A stretch of DNA of 64,000 bases from an uncultured bacterium (GTDB lineage Bacteria; Muiribacteriota; Ozemobacteria; Ozemobacterales; Ozemobacteraceae). A program made the translations under genes and the position numbers. This document shows, piece by piece, positions 49,805 to 58,630 of this stretch (positions within the stretch are counted from its first letter, which is position 1; each line of letters opens with the position of its first letter). A model generated the notes under the pieces. It did no database searches, was not told the DNA's origin, and saw nothing but the letters and a program-made list of their open reading frames with translations. The stretch is from the NCBI GenBank assembly GCA_937949615.1, contig CALEDQ010000023.1, positions 1-64,000 of the forward strand. Reading direction: 5' to 3'.

Positions 49805-50584
49805 TCATTTTCCTTTTTGCCATCTGAACAGGCCACAGCCATATTCCTGCGCGTCGATCATGCCAGGGTTGGGGTTCGCGGCGATACCATTGCTGAAATC
49901 ATCAGGAATCAGAGCGCATTCTTTGAGTTCGAGGCCGGCAAACATGCTTTCGATCTGAGCGAAAGAATAAATGCGATGCCCGTTGAACATCAGGCGCGAA
50001 CGCCCGACCGGCACGACAAAAAGCAGCGATCCGCCGGGCGCGAGAACTCTTTTTAATTCTGCAACCGCTTTGAGGTCGCCTTCAGGGTCGAGCGGGTCAC
50101 CGTAGCGGCCAAGACCGATATGCTCGATGACATGCATGCACGAAAGTGATTCGATGCTGTTGTCGGCAAACGGCAGTTTTAGCAGGTCAGCTGCCCCAGA
50201 TACAAGGTTTGACAGCTTTATCGGTGAGGGGCGGTAGTCATAAAAGTCGACCGGAATAAAGGCCGAGAGCGTCGAGGCAAAATATACATGCGACGAAATA
50301 TCGACATGCTTCGCCGGATTCGAAGCCTTAACACAGCGGCAGGCCCAGCTGATATGATAGAGATAGTGCGGGTCGAAACCTGTCTGACTGGTATCGTCAC
50401 CCAGGCACGGATACAGCTCTGACATTTCGAAAGGGAATCTGCCGGAGCCACTTTCCTGGTTCAATCTTGTAAAAGCCTTAACCGATCTGAAAAACCATGG
50501 CATTTTCAGGATATTGACGATGATCTGCCTGGCAGGTAGAAAAAACGGGCTGCGGCGAACGAATGCCATTATTTTTCTCAGCAT
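49805..50584 (-). CDS. DUF268-like protein with a methyltransferase fold
   Basis: The 259 residues contain SLSCMHVIEHIGLGRYGDPL and ELKRVLAPGGSLLFVVPVGR, late methyltransferase motifs, plus VDISSHVYFASTLSAFIPVD, recalling DUF268. Motif I is weak and carries no clear GxGxG, so it may bind SAM poorly or do something else. The start overlaps the FkbM-like gene by seven bases. It sits between FkbM-like and UbiE-type methyltransferases, so three methylation-related genes lie in a row. Confidence 0.78.
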   Translation of the reverse strand: MLRKIMAFVRRSPFFLPARQIIVNILKMPWFFRSVKAFTRLNQESGSGRFPFEMSELYPCLGDDTSQTGFDPHYLYHISWACRCVKASNPAKHVDISSHVYFASTLSAFIPVDFYDYRPSPIKLSNLVSGAADLLKLPFADNSIESLSCMHVIEHIGLGRYGDPLDPEGDLKAVAELKRVLAPGGSLLFVVPVGRSRLMFNGHRIYSFAQIESMFAGLELKECALIPDDFSNGIAANPNPGMIDAQEYGCGLFRWQKGK

Positions 50585-51318
50585 GGTTTTCGGCTTTCCC
50601 AGAGCTTTTTATCGACGAAAATCGAATTGATGTAGGTGTCGGCATACAGCATATAGCCTTTTTCGAGCATGAAATCGACGATTTCGGTAAGCTTTCGCTC
50701 CTGGCCGGGAAGGCTGTAGGTAAGGGTTTCGATGCAGAACACCGCCGGCCGGCAGGCTGCGAAATTGAAGGAACTCAGAATTTTCATTTCCCAGCCTTCG
50801 ATGTCGAGTGAAACGAAGTCAGGGCCTGAGTTTGGGAAATATCTGGCCACAATTTCATCGACGGTTATCAGAGGTATGTCAATTTCTTTAACAATGTGAT
50901 GCAGGCCATCGTTAGTGTATTTTTCGGCTTCGGCGGCTGAAAAGGTGTTCAGCGTCGGGTTGCTCATGACGTAAAACCTGGCCGTTGCCGATTTTGTGTC
51001 GCTGATACCAGCGTTGAGAGTAATGTCGAGAGGTCGGTAAGCTTTGATTCTTCTGGCGAGTTCGGGGTCAGGCTCGACGCAGACGCCGGTTGCCCCGAGC
51101 TGGTAGAAGTGAAAGGTATTGCTGAAATAGGTTGGATGATGTGCCCCCAGATCGAGATATGTGGGGGCCGGCTTCTGCAGACTTGTGAACAGGCTGCGCA
51201 CTATCATGTCTTCTCCTGATTGCGAGAAGCTGAGGTTGTAATGATAATTGAACAGTTTTCTGATGCCGCGGTGATAAAGCTTGCGTAACTGAGCCAGCAG
51301 CCGATCGAAGGCTTTCAT
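50578..51318 (-). CDS. FkbM-family methyltransferase
   Basis: The product, 246 residues, has YLDLGAHHPTYFSNTFHFYQ and CVEPDPELARRI, hallmarks of FkbM methyltransferases, with DFVSLDIEGWEMKIL further on. FkbM enzymes O-methylate sugars or polyketides. The N-terminus is basic with no signal peptide. The ATG is 206 bases before the divergently transcribed epimerase, and this gene begins the minus-strand run. Confidence 0.88.
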   Translation of the reverse strand: MKAFDRLLAQLRKLYHRGIRKLFNYHYNLSFSQSGEDMIVRSLFTSLQKPAPTYLDLGAHHPTYFSNTFHFYQLGATGVCVEPDPELARRIKAYRPLDITLNAGISDTKSATARFYVMSNPTLNTFSAAEAEKYTNDGLHHIVKEIDIPLITVDEIVARYFPNSGPDFVSLDIEGWEMKILSSFNFAACRPAVFCIETLTYSLPGQERKLTEIVDFMLEKGYMLYADTYINSIFVDKKLWESRKPC

Positions 51319-51523
51319 TTATTTCTCCTGTGAGAGAATTTATACAATCAGGCAGAGAATTAGTCAAATTAGACATTCAGCAAAATCTTTCTTCGCAGAA
51401 TCTGGCAGCTGCATAGCGCGAATTTTCATGTCGCCGGAAAAAACTGAGCCAGCGATAAAGCCATTGTTGCCATTTTTCAGGGTAATTGCTATTATTGGCG
51501 TAAAATATGGCGCAGGGGAATTT

Positions 51524-52558
51524 ATGAAAGTAATGATCACCGGCGGTGCCGGCTTTCTGGGAATAAATCTGGTTCGCAGTCTGCTGGCGAAGGGCGCGGC
51601 TGTCGTATCACTCGACATCGCCGAATTCGATTACCCGGAGCGCAGTCAGATAACTGTGGTAAAAGGCGATATCAGGCACGCCAGTGACGTTGCCGTGGCG
51701 CTCGCCGGTTGTGATGCGGTGGTGCACTGTGCCGCCGCCCTGCCGCTATACACCCCCGAAGATATCTATTCTACCGACATCGAAGGCACCCGCACGGTCA
51801 TGGAACAGGCCGAAAAGGCCGGTATCAAACGGGTGGTGCATATTTCATCGACAGCTGTTTATGGTGTGCCAGATCATCACCCGCTTTTCGAAGACGATCA
51901 GCTGATCGGGGTCGGGCCCTACGGCGAAGCCAAGATCGAAGCCGAAAAAGTCTGCTTCTCATACCGCGAGCGGGGAATGTGCGTGCCGGTCATCAGGCCG
52001 AAGTCGTTTGTCGGCCCTGAGCGGCTTGGCGTCTTTGCCATGCTCTATGAATGGGCAAGCGAGGGCCACGGGTTTCCGATTCTCGGCAAGGGTCGCAATC
52101 TCTATCAGTATCTCGATGTCGAAGATCTCTGTGATGTTATCTACACCTGCCTGACCGGCGATGAAAAGCTGGTTAACGACACTTTCAATATCGGCGCAAA
52201 AGAATTCGGCACTTTCCGTGATGATTTTCAGGCAGTGCTCGATCACGCCGGCTTCGGCAGACGCATTGTCTCCTTTCCGGCTGGCCCGGCCATCACGATT
52301 CTCAGGATTCTTGAAAAGCTGAAGCTCTCGCCGCTTTACAAATGGGTTTATGAAACGGCCTGCCAGGAATCATTCGTTTCGATCGAAAAGGCCGAAAAGA
52401 AGCTCGGATTCGCGCCGAAATTTTCCAATAAACAGGCGCTGATCCGTAATTACGAATGGTATATGGCGAATAAAAAGAACTTTGCCAATGCTTCGGGCAT
52501 TTCACACAGGGTGCCGTGGAGCCAGGGCATTCTCAAGCTGGTAAAATATCTGTTTTGA
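51524..52558 (+). CDS. NAD-dependent nucleotide-sugar epimerase/dehydratase
   Basis: The frame is open from 51428, but the ATG at 51524 is preceded by AGGGG five bases away and begins MKVMITGGAGFLGINLVRSL, the NAD-binding Rossmann start of extended SDRs (GxxGxxG). The 344 residues include HISSTAVYGVPDH and the catalytic YxxxK as YGEAK. It would interconvert or dehydrate a sugar nucleotide for the surface polysaccharide. It lies seven bases upstream of hldD on the same strand. Confidence 0.9.
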   Translation: MKVMITGGAGFLGINLVRSLLAKGAAVVSLDIAEFDYPERSQITVVKGDIRHASDVAVALAGCDAVVHCAAALPLYTPEDIYSTDIEGTRTVMEQAEKAGIKRVVHISSTAVYGVPDHHPLFEDDQLIGVGPYGEAKIEAEKVCFSYRERGMCVPVIRPKSFVGPERLGVFAMLYEWASEGHGFPILGKGRNLYQYLDVEDLCDVIYTCLTGDEKLVNDTFNIGAKEFGTFRDDFQAVLDHAGFGRRIVSFPAGPAITILRILEKLKLSPLYKWVYETACQESFVSIEKAEKKLGFAPKFSNKQALIRNYEWYMANKKNFANASGISHRVPWSQGILKLVKYLF

Positions 52559-52565
52559 GGTGAAT

Positions 52566-53543
52566 ATGAAAATACTTGTGACCGGTGGTGCGGGTTTGAT
52601 TGGTTCTGCTCTCATCTGGGGCCTGAATCAGCGTGGTATCGACGATATTTTTGTGGTCGACCGGCTTGGCAACGGCGAAAAATGGAAAAATCTCAGAAAC
52701 CTGAAGTTTGCTGATTACTGCGAAAAGGCCGATTTTCTAGAAAAGCTCGAATGTGGCCTTTTTGATGACCACAGTTTCGATGCGGTGCTGCACCTTGGCG
52801 CCTGTTCGAGCACGACCGAAACCGATGCCACCTATCTGATCAAAAATAACTTTGAATTCAGCAAGGCGCTGGCAAAATGGGCCGACAGCCGGCGCACGCG
52901 CTTTATCTATGCCAGCAGCGCCGCGACCTATGGTGATGGCGAGCATGGTTTTACCGACAACAATGCCGATATCGAAAAACTGCAGCCGCTCAATATGTAT
53001 GGCTATTCAAAGCAACTGTTCGATCTCTGGCTGAAACGTCATGGCATGCTTGACCGTGTTGTCGGCCTCAAATATTTCAATGTTTTCGGCCCGAATGAAT
53101 ATCACAAGGGCTCGATGCGCAGCTTCATTCTCAAAGCCTATGAGCAGATCAAGGCAACCGGCCAGGTGCATCTGTTCAAATCGCATCGTCCTGATTACAA
53201 AGACGGCGAGCAGTTGCGCGACTTCGTTTACATCAAAGATGCCGTACCCATGACTCTGCATTTTCTCGACAACAACGCCGGCGGTCTTTTCAACATCGCC
53301 ACCGGGGTTACAAGAAGCTGGAACGATCTGGTCAGAGCGACTTTCGCCGCGATGAATATTCCGCCGAAGATCAGCTACGTCGACATGCCCGAATCGATCC
53401 GCAATCAATATCAGTATTTTACCCGTGGTGATATCACCAGATTGCGTCTGACCGGCTATGACCGGCCGACCAGCCCCCTTGAAGAATCAATCGACGACTA
53501 TGTGAAGAATTATCTCAACTCTGGGGCCTGCCTGTCAGTCTGA
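52566..53543 (+). CDS. hldD: ADP-L-glycero-D-manno-heptose 6-epimerase (HldD/RfaD)
   Basis: HldD converts ADP-D-glycero-D-manno-heptose into the L-glycero form used in LPS inner core. The ATG at 52566 is five bases after GAGG (52557-52560), whereas a GTG at 52560 overlaps that site. The 325-residue protein starts MKILVTGGAGLIGSALIWGL and has YASSAATYGDG, the active-site YGYSK and the HldD-typical LKYFNVFGPNEYHKG with a C-terminal NQYQYFTRGD stretch. This is direct evidence for a heptose-containing LPS. A bidirectional terminator follows. Confidence 0.92.
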   Translation: MKILVTGGAGLIGSALIWGLNQRGIDDIFVVDRLGNGEKWKNLRNLKFADYCEKADFLEKLECGLFDDHSFDAVLHLGACSSTTETDATYLIKNNFEFSKALAKWADSRRTRFIYASSAATYGDGEHGFTDNNADIEKLQPLNMYGYSKQLFDLWLKRHGMLDRVVGLKYFNVFGPNEYHKGSMRSFILKAYEQIKATGQVHLFKSHRPDYKDGEQLRDFVYIKDAVPMTLHFLDNNAGGLFNIATGVTRSWNDLVRATFAAMNIPPKISYVDMPESIRNQYQYFTRGDITRLRLTGYDRPTSPLEESIDDYVKNYLNSGACLSV

Positions 53544-53559
53544 CAATAACGCTAAAATT

Positions 53560-53595
53560 AAAACCGGGCCGGCATGATTCTGCCGGCCCGGTTTT
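53560..53595. terminator. Bidirectional terminator between hldD and sppA
   Basis: A stem of about 15 bp, with A-rich 5' and T-rich 3' edges, is centred on the six-base loop TGATTC (53575-53580): ACCGGGCCGGCA pairs with TGCCGGCCCGGT. It serves the convergent hldD and SppA transcripts. Confidence 0.93.
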
Positions 53596-53605
53596 ATTAT
53601 GGTGA

Positions 53606-54592
53606 TTATCTGAACATCAGGGTAGGGGTGCTGCCGAATTTGAGGGTGGTCTGCAGTTTGCCGAGCAGAGCAGGCAGATCGCTGTTCATGCTGCTGAGTT
53701 CGCTCCATACTTCTGAGAACGATTTTTTGGTAACGCGTTTGACGAGAGCGGCTGTTTCAATTTTTGCCAGTTTGCAGGCTTCTTCCATGGCTTCTTCACG
53801 ATAGCCGATCGCATCGATGAGACCGTTGTCTTTGGCTTTCTGGGCAGTGTAGATGCCGCCATCGGCAAGCTTGATCACCGCTTCGCGCTTGAGTTTGCGG
53901 CTGGCAGCGACGATGTCGATAAAGCGGTCGTAGATGCCGTTAATTATCTGCATCAGCATAGTTTTTTCTTCTTCAGAAAGTTCTTTGAACGGCGAAAGAA
54001 CGTCTTTCATCGGGGTCTTGTCTGATTTAAGCGTAATTGCCTTGAGGCCGACCTTTTCGGCGAGCTGCTGAACATTCAGAGCCTGCATCAGCACGCCGAT
54101 ACTGCCAATGATAGAAGTCGGGTGAGCGAGAATACGGTCGGCGGCGCAGGCCACATAATAGGCACCTGAAGCACCCATGGTGCCGATCAGGGCGATGACC
54201 GGCTTGCCGGTCTGCTCACGCAGTTTATTGATCTGGTGATAAATGACATCGCTGGCCGTGACTTCACCGCCTGGCGAATTGATTTCGAGCAGAATGGCTT
54301 TGATGGCTTTGCGCTTGCGGGCAGCTTCGAGATCTTTTTTAAGTTCTTCGATCATGTCTTTGCCGGCTTTGAACGGATTCGATTCGTCTTCATCGGTTTC
54401 GTGGATTACACCACGGATCCGCACCAGAAGAATTTCGTCAGCTGCGTCTTCATCGCCCTCGACGAACTGTACTCTGATCTTTTTTTTCGTTTCCTGACCG
54501 CCGCCGAGAAGACTGCCGAGCAGCCCCTGAGCCGAAGCGGCGAGTGAAAAGGCAAAAACAAGAAAAATGGTGAGACAAAAGGTTTTTTTCAT
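53606..54592 (-). CDS. sppA: Signal peptide peptidase SppA
   Basis: SppA cleaves remnant signal peptides in the membrane. The 328-residue protein has a signal peptide or anchor (about 4-22) and a crotonase-like S49 peptidase domain with INSPGGEVTASDVIY, the catalytic Ser S142 in GTMGASGAYY, and a candidate general-base Lys in LKSDKTPMKD (about 189-196). This is the short bacterial type, with one S49 domain rather than the duplicated E. coli form. Confidence 0.9.
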   Translation of the reverse strand: MKKTFCLTIFLVFAFSLAASAQGLLGSLLGGGQETKKKIRVQFVEGDEDAADEILLVRIRGVIHETDEDESNPFKAGKDMIEELKKDLEAARKRKAIKAILLEINSPGGEVTASDVIYHQINKLREQTGKPVIALIGTMGASGAYYVACAADRILAHPTSIIGSIGVLMQALNVQQLAEKVGLKAITLKSDKTPMKDVLSPFKELSEEEKTMLMQIINGIYDRFIDIVAASRKLKREAVIKLADGGIYTAQKAKDNGLIDAIGYREEAMEEACKLAKIETAALVKRVTKKSFSEVWSELSSMNSDLPALLGKLQTTLKFGSTPTLMFR

Positions 54593-54607
54593 TCTGAAAC
54601 TCCTGTT

Positions 54608-55720
54608 TTATTTGGCATTTTGAATTATCAGCCAGCGGTTAAGGCCTTCGCGGTCTGGGCAGCCTTCGGCTGCCGCTTTGCAGATCGCACAGCGCAGGCA
54701 GCGCTGCCAGGGCAGCAGATCGCCGGCAAGCCGGCCGCCCAGCCAGAGTGGTTCGCGGTTCAGGGTTCGGCCGAGGGCGACAAAATCGGCGGTTCCCTTT
54801 TTCAGGCGGTTGAGGGCGACCTGCGGGGTGCTGACCTTGCCCGAAAGAACGGTGAGAAATCTGGTTTCGTTGCGGAAAATATGTGTATCATCTGAAAAAG
54901 CGGCATCGGGGGCGGTTTTGTCGAGCGCCGGGTGCAGCAGCAGAGGATTGCCGAATTTCAGACCTTCGGTAACCCTGAACAGTTCTACCCCTTCACTTTT
55001 GATCGACTGGGCGGTTTTTATCGCATTGCTGAGGCCATAGCCGCCGGGCAGCAGATCGCGCAGCGGCATGCAGACAAAAAGCAGCAGGTCTGGTACCGCC
55101 TGTTTCACGCTTCTGACAAGCTGCTGCAGAAATCGGTCACCACCGCCGGTTTCGAAAGCGTAATCGTCGTGCCTGGTATTGGTAATCGGCGACAGAAACT
55201 GATGGGGCAAGGTGCTCTCGGCCGCCTGAATTTCGATTCCGGAGAAGCCGGCGTTCCAGGCCAGTTTTGCCGCGGCGGCATATTCGCTGAAAACCTGGGC
55301 AATTTTTTCTTTTTTCATTTCGACAATGTTGGCCGAAATTCTTTTTATGCGCGGCTGGCCTGCACCATAAACCGTCTGATTAAGGCCAGTGAAGGCATTG
55401 ATGCCGCCATGATACAGCTGCGCAACCGGAAGTGCCCCACGGTTCCTTATTTTTTCGACAAGACGCGAGAGCCCGCTGACAGCTTCGGGACGAAACAGGC
55501 TGAGTTGTTTCTGCCATGACTGACCCTCGGCAGAGATGGCGGCAGCTTCGACGATAACCATACCGACATCGGTGTCGGCGAGATTGTGGTAATAGTCGAG
55601 CATCGCTGCACTGACACGCCCATCGGGCTCAGCCAGGTGGCTGGGCGGCGGGGCTGCAATGACGCGATTTTTCAGTTCGCAGTTGCGCAGGGTAACCGGT
55701 GAAAACAGGCTTGAAATCAT
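54608..55720 (-). CDS. NADH:flavin oxidoreductase (old yellow enzyme type) ending after an iron-sulfur motif
   Basis: The 370-residue protein has an FMN-binding TIM barrel beginning with LFSPVTLRNCELKNRVIAAP, as in OYE family members, with QLYHGGI and a later FVALGRTLNREP. It ends in a Cys-rich stretch (RCLRCAICKAAAEGCPDR), resembling the 4Fe-4S loop of 2,4-dienoyl-CoA reductase-like proteins, but the C-terminal FAD/NAD domain of those enzymes is absent. It starts 16 bases upstream of nothing it overlaps; the sppA gene follows 15 bases after. The substrate is unknown. Confidence 0.85.
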   Translation of the reverse strand: MISSLFSPVTLRNCELKNRVIAAPPPSHLAEPDGRVSAAMLDYYHNLADTDVGMVIVEAAAISAEGQSWQKQLSLFRPEAVSGLSRLVEKIRNRGALPVAQLYHGGINAFTGLNQTVYGAGQPRIKRISANIVEMKKEKIAQVFSEYAAAAKLAWNAGFSGIEIQAAESTLPHQFLSPITNTRHDDYAFETGGGDRFLQQLVRSVKQAVPDLLLFVCMPLRDLLPGGYGLSNAIKTAQSIKSEGVELFRVTEGLKFGNPLLLHPALDKTAPDAAFSDDTHIFRNETRFLTVLSGKVSTPQVALNRLKKGTADFVALGRTLNREPLWLGGRLAGDLLPWQRCLRCAICKAAAEGCPDREGLNRWLIIQNAK

Positions 55721-55809
55721 AGGTCTGATAATACTGCCTCTGACCCTCTGCGGTCAAGGCAGGAAAAAAAAGTGATAAAAACAAACTCATGTGATAAATT
55801 TGTGACATT

Positions 55810-56712
55810 ATGAACAATATTCCAGAATTTCCAAATCAGACAGAAATTACCTCAGAACACTTTGAAGTCATAAAAAAGGCTCTGGTTGACCAGGATATCA
55901 GATCGGCAGATTACTCGGCTTATTACCTTACCGGCTGGTTTTATCATCGACCGGCCCGCATCAGCAGAATTGGCGAGCGCCTGGTTTTTGATGTCGAAGG
56001 TAAGCAGGGCGGTCATATCTTTCTTGGCCCGCTTGGTACCGGCCCAATCAAGCCAGCAGTTGAAAAGCTGCTTTATCATGCTGAAAAGGACTTCGGAGAA
56101 GAACGGGTGCTGCGATTTCTGCCACATCGTCTTGCCGAAACGATCAGCGCCGAAATTACTCCGGTCCGCTCTGAAGAGCACCGCGATTATTTCGACTATC
56201 TTTATCTGCGTGAAGAACTCGCCGATCTCACCGGTGGCAAGTTCGCCAAGCGGCGCAACCAGCTCAACAAGTTTCAGCGCGAAAATAACGCCGAAGTTAT
56301 AATTTTGAAAGAAGAAGACAACACTCAGATTCTCAAATGCCTTGACCGCTGGTATGAAAATTACGGTGACGAAGACCCTTTTCTTGAAATGGAAAGAGAA
56401 TCGGTGCGGCGCATGCTGCCAAACCTCTGGAAACTCGGTGGTATTGGCATCAGAGTGCAGGTTCAGGAACACATGTGCGGAATCAGCTGGGCGGTGCCGA
56501 TCACTGACGAAACCTGGCTGGTGCCCGTCGAAAAAGCCCCGCGGGATGTCAAAGGCATGTATCAGTATGTGAACTGGGCTCTGGCTAACAGCCTGCCGGC
56601 GCACGTAAAGATTCTCAACCGTGAGGCTGACATGGGCATCGAAGGTCTGCGCATAGCCAAAGAACGCTATAACCCGATGGGCTTCGAAAAGAAAATAACC
56701 TTCTGGTTCTGA
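55810..56712 (+). CDS. DUF2156 (phosphatidylglycerol lysyltransferase C-terminal-like) protein
   Basis: The 300 residues read as a tandem GNAT-like fold, with LADLTGGKFAKRRNQLNKFQ and EMERESVRRMLPNLWKLGGI, characteristic of DUF2156, and a C-terminal NREADMGIEGLRIAKERYNP. DUF2156 domains include the aminoacyl transfer part of lysyl-phosphatidylglycerol synthases, but the membrane flippase half is missing here, so a soluble acyl- or aminoacyl-transferase is plausible. No membrane helix. It is transcribed singly, between the OYE-like gene and the lipoprotein. Confidence 0.85.
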   Translation: MNNIPEFPNQTEITSEHFEVIKKALVDQDIRSADYSAYYLTGWFYHRPARISRIGERLVFDVEGKQGGHIFLGPLGTGPIKPAVEKLLYHAEKDFGEERVLRFLPHRLAETISAEITPVRSEEHRDYFDYLYLREELADLTGGKFAKRRNQLNKFQRENNAEVIILKEEDNTQILKCLDRWYENYGDEDPFLEMERESVRRMLPNLWKLGGIGIRVQVQEHMCGISWAVPITDETWLVPVEKAPRDVKGMYQYVNWALANSLPAHVKILNREADMGIEGLRIAKERYNPMGFEKKITFWF

Positions 56713-56806
56713 TTTTTAGCCAGTCTGGCATGACCGGTGGTGCGATTAAGCTGTTTGTCTGTTTCTGCCGATAATTATAGTAAGGTTCAGCAGAAAAGAG
56801 ATACCT

Positions 56807-57406
56807 ATGACTATCAGAAGGCAGACAGATCTTGTTTGGCGCTGGTTGCGTGCGGTTCTTTTCTATTTTGTGGCGGCCGTGGTTCTTGGCGGCTGTGCTG
56901 CAGAATCACCTAATCCGCTGGCGGTCGAGAAATTGAACGGTACGCCGCCAAAGCAGGAAGGCTATTCGATTCAGCTCGATTGCAGCGGCATTTTAAATGG
57001 CTCCTTTTTTCCAGGTGGTAATGAGGTTACCCGGCCATACATGCACCCGATCAATTTTACCGGCAAATGGAGCATGAAGCACATGGACCGGAGCCAGTGG
57101 TATATGTCGACCACCGCTGAAAAAGGCGCAAGAATCGATGTGGTCGCGACCATGACCCGCGTTGTATTCGATTTCTGGGACTACGAATTTTATGACAATC
57201 CCGGAAAGGTTTCATTTCAGATCGACGGAAAGCCGCTCGGAACCTTCGATCTTGCCCGACCAGGCCCTGACGGGCTTAAATTTCTCAATTATCAGATTGC
57301 CACACAAAAAAATACTGTGGCAACGGTCACGATGATTCTCGAGTCAGGGCGGGTAACCATGACCGGGTTTCTGATCAACACGTTCGACTCGAAATTTCCG
57401 TATTGA
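56807..57406 (+). CDS. Predicted lipoprotein of unknown function
   Basis: A 199-residue protein with a hydrophobic N-terminus and lipobox VLGGC (Cys at residue 29), so likely anchored in the outer or inner membrane. The mature part is beta-rich with Trp/Tyr/Phe clusters (GKWSMKHMDRSQWYMSTT, then VVFDFWDYEFYDNPGKVSFQ), reminiscent of a jelly-roll carbohydrate-binding fold. I do not recognise the family. It is separated by 94 bases from the preceding gene. Confidence 0.75.
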   Translation: MTIRRQTDLVWRWLRAVLFYFVAAVVLGGCAAESPNPLAVEKLNGTPPKQEGYSIQLDCSGILNGSFFPGGNEVTRPYMHPINFTGKWSMKHMDRSQWYMSTTAEKGARIDVVATMTRVVFDFWDYEFYDNPGKVSFQIDGKPLGTFDLARPGPDGLKFLNYQIATQKNTVATVTMILESGRVTMTGFLINTFDSKFPY

Positions 57407-57421
57407 ACTTTTCAGCGCGGC

Positions 57422-57655
57422 TCAGCCGCCACCGACCATCAGCATCAGTTCGAGCCGGTCGCCGTTGCTGAGCTGTTCGCTGTGCGGGCAGCGCTTGCCG
57501 TTGCGCAGCACCTGAATGTAGTTGATATGCCCTTTGTCAAAATGCAGAGTTTCGAGAAACCCTTTGACAGTAAGCATTTCCTTGAGATTGAATTCGTGCT
57601 CTTTGTTGTAGGGGCCGCTGTTGATCGCACCAACAAATTCAACTCTGATTTTCAT
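57422..57655 (-). CDS. MoaD/ThiS-like sulfur-carrier protein
   Basis: The frame extends to 57748, but the ATG at 57655 has AAAGGAG five bases upstream, giving 77 residues. The protein starts MKIRVEFVGAINSG and ends in MVGGG, the di-glycine tail needed for C-terminal activation by an E1-like enzyme; the beta-grasp pattern matches MoaD/ThiS. It follows an E1-like gene by 20 bases, the standard pair for sulfur transfer in molybdopterin, thiamin or thiosugar synthesis. Which pathway is unknown. Confidence 0.8.
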   Translation of the reverse strand: MKIRVEFVGAINSGPYNKEHEFNLKEMLTVKGFLETLHFDKGHINYIQVLRNGKRCPHSEQLSNGDRLELMLMVGGG

Positions 57656-57674
57656 AATGGCTCCTTTGCTGGTT

Positions 57675-58406
57675 TCAGGCCCGACAGCCCGGGCAGCCCG
57701 GCGTTCTTTCCATCGGAATCCGGTGACATCTGAGATCCCAGGCGTCAAAACAGATTACATCACGTTCAATATGATTTTCGATAAGGTATCTCAGGGCCAT
57801 CGATACGGCAACCGACGCGATAATCGTCACAATCGGGCCGATGATGCCTGAATTATGAACCGAAGGAAAATCGTCGACCATCGTATCTTCAGGGATCAGA
57901 CAGCGCAGGCAGGCTGTGTCGAACGGGTTGATCAGCATGCTTTGCCCTGAAGAAGCGGTGACACCTGAATAGATCCATGGCTGGCCAGAGCTCAGCGTCT
58001 GGCGGTTTATAAGAAACCTGGTCGCAAAATTGTCGGTGGCGTCGAGAATCAGATCACAGCCGGAAAAAATATCGGAAAAGTTCGCTTCAGTCAGACGCTC
58101 GGTAAACGCCTCGATTTTTATTTCGGAATTGATGCCGGCCAGCTTCTCGGCCGCACGCTGGGCTTTGAGGGCCCCGATGTCAGATTCGTCGAACAGCGTC
58201 TGCCGCTGCAGGTTTGAGAGCTCAACCCGGTCGTCGTCAATAATAACCAGCGAGCCGATTCCGGCACGGGCGCAGAGGTTCGCCATGTTCGTGCCAAGGG
58301 CGCCGAGGCCGACAATGCCAAGCTGCGCTTTCTGAAGCTTTTTCTGACCATTCAGACCGAGCGGTTTAAAAAGTATCTGTTTTTCGTAGCGCGCAAAAGG
58401 CTGCAT
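57675..58406 (-). CDS. E1-like (ThiF/MoeB/HesA) activating enzyme
   Basis: This 243-residue protein has the nucleotide-binding motif GLGALG (33-38), the following DDDRVELSNLQRQ (57-69, with the catalytic Arg) and zinc cysteines CLRC (166, 169) and CPGC (238, 241). It would adenylate the C-terminal Gly of the MoaD/ThiS-like protein. In ThiF and MoeB a Cys usually precedes the GxxGP loop; here that segment reads PSVHNSGIIGP (181-191), so the Cys appears to be absent. Start overlaps the S4 gene stop by one base. Confidence 0.85.
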   Translation of the reverse strand: MQPFARYEKQILFKPLGLNGQKKLQKAQLGIVGLGALGTNMANLCARAGIGSLVIIDDDRVELSNLQRQTLFDESDIGALKAQRAAEKLAGINSEIKIEAFTERLTEANFSDIFSGCDLILDATDNFATRFLINRQTLSSGQPWIYSGVTASSGQSMLINPFDTACLRCLIPEDTMVDDFPSVHNSGIIGPIVTIIASVAVSMALRYLIENHIERDVICFDAWDLRCHRIPMERTPGCPGCRA

Positions 58407-58630
58407 CAGACAACTTTTATGGTTTCATCACCGACGGTGACGGTCATGCCTTTGCGAACTTTGCGGCGTTTGCGCGATTCAACCTCGCCATCGACCTTAA
58501 CCATGCCGTTTTCAACCAGCAATTTAGCCTGCCCGCCGGTTTCGCTGAGGCCCATGAACTTGATCAGCTTGATCAACTCAATAAAGTCTTCGGTTAATTC
58601 AAAAGTCAGAACAGATTTGTTGTTATTCAT
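58406..58630 (-). CDS. Small S4-domain RNA-binding protein (YbcJ-like)
   Basis: The 74-residue product is a single S4 domain: FIELIKLIKFMGLSETGGQA, then LLVENGMVKVDGEVESRKRR and a C-terminal VGDETIKVV strand, as in YbcJ/YaaA-type S4 proteins. These bind structured RNA. It overlaps the DHH gene by eight bases at its start and the E1-like gene by one base at its end, so it is in one operon with both. Confidence 0.88.
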   Translation of the reverse strand: MNNNKSVLTFELTEDFIELIKLIKFMGLSETGGQAKLLVENGMVKVDGEVESRKRRKVRKGMTVTVGDETIKVV

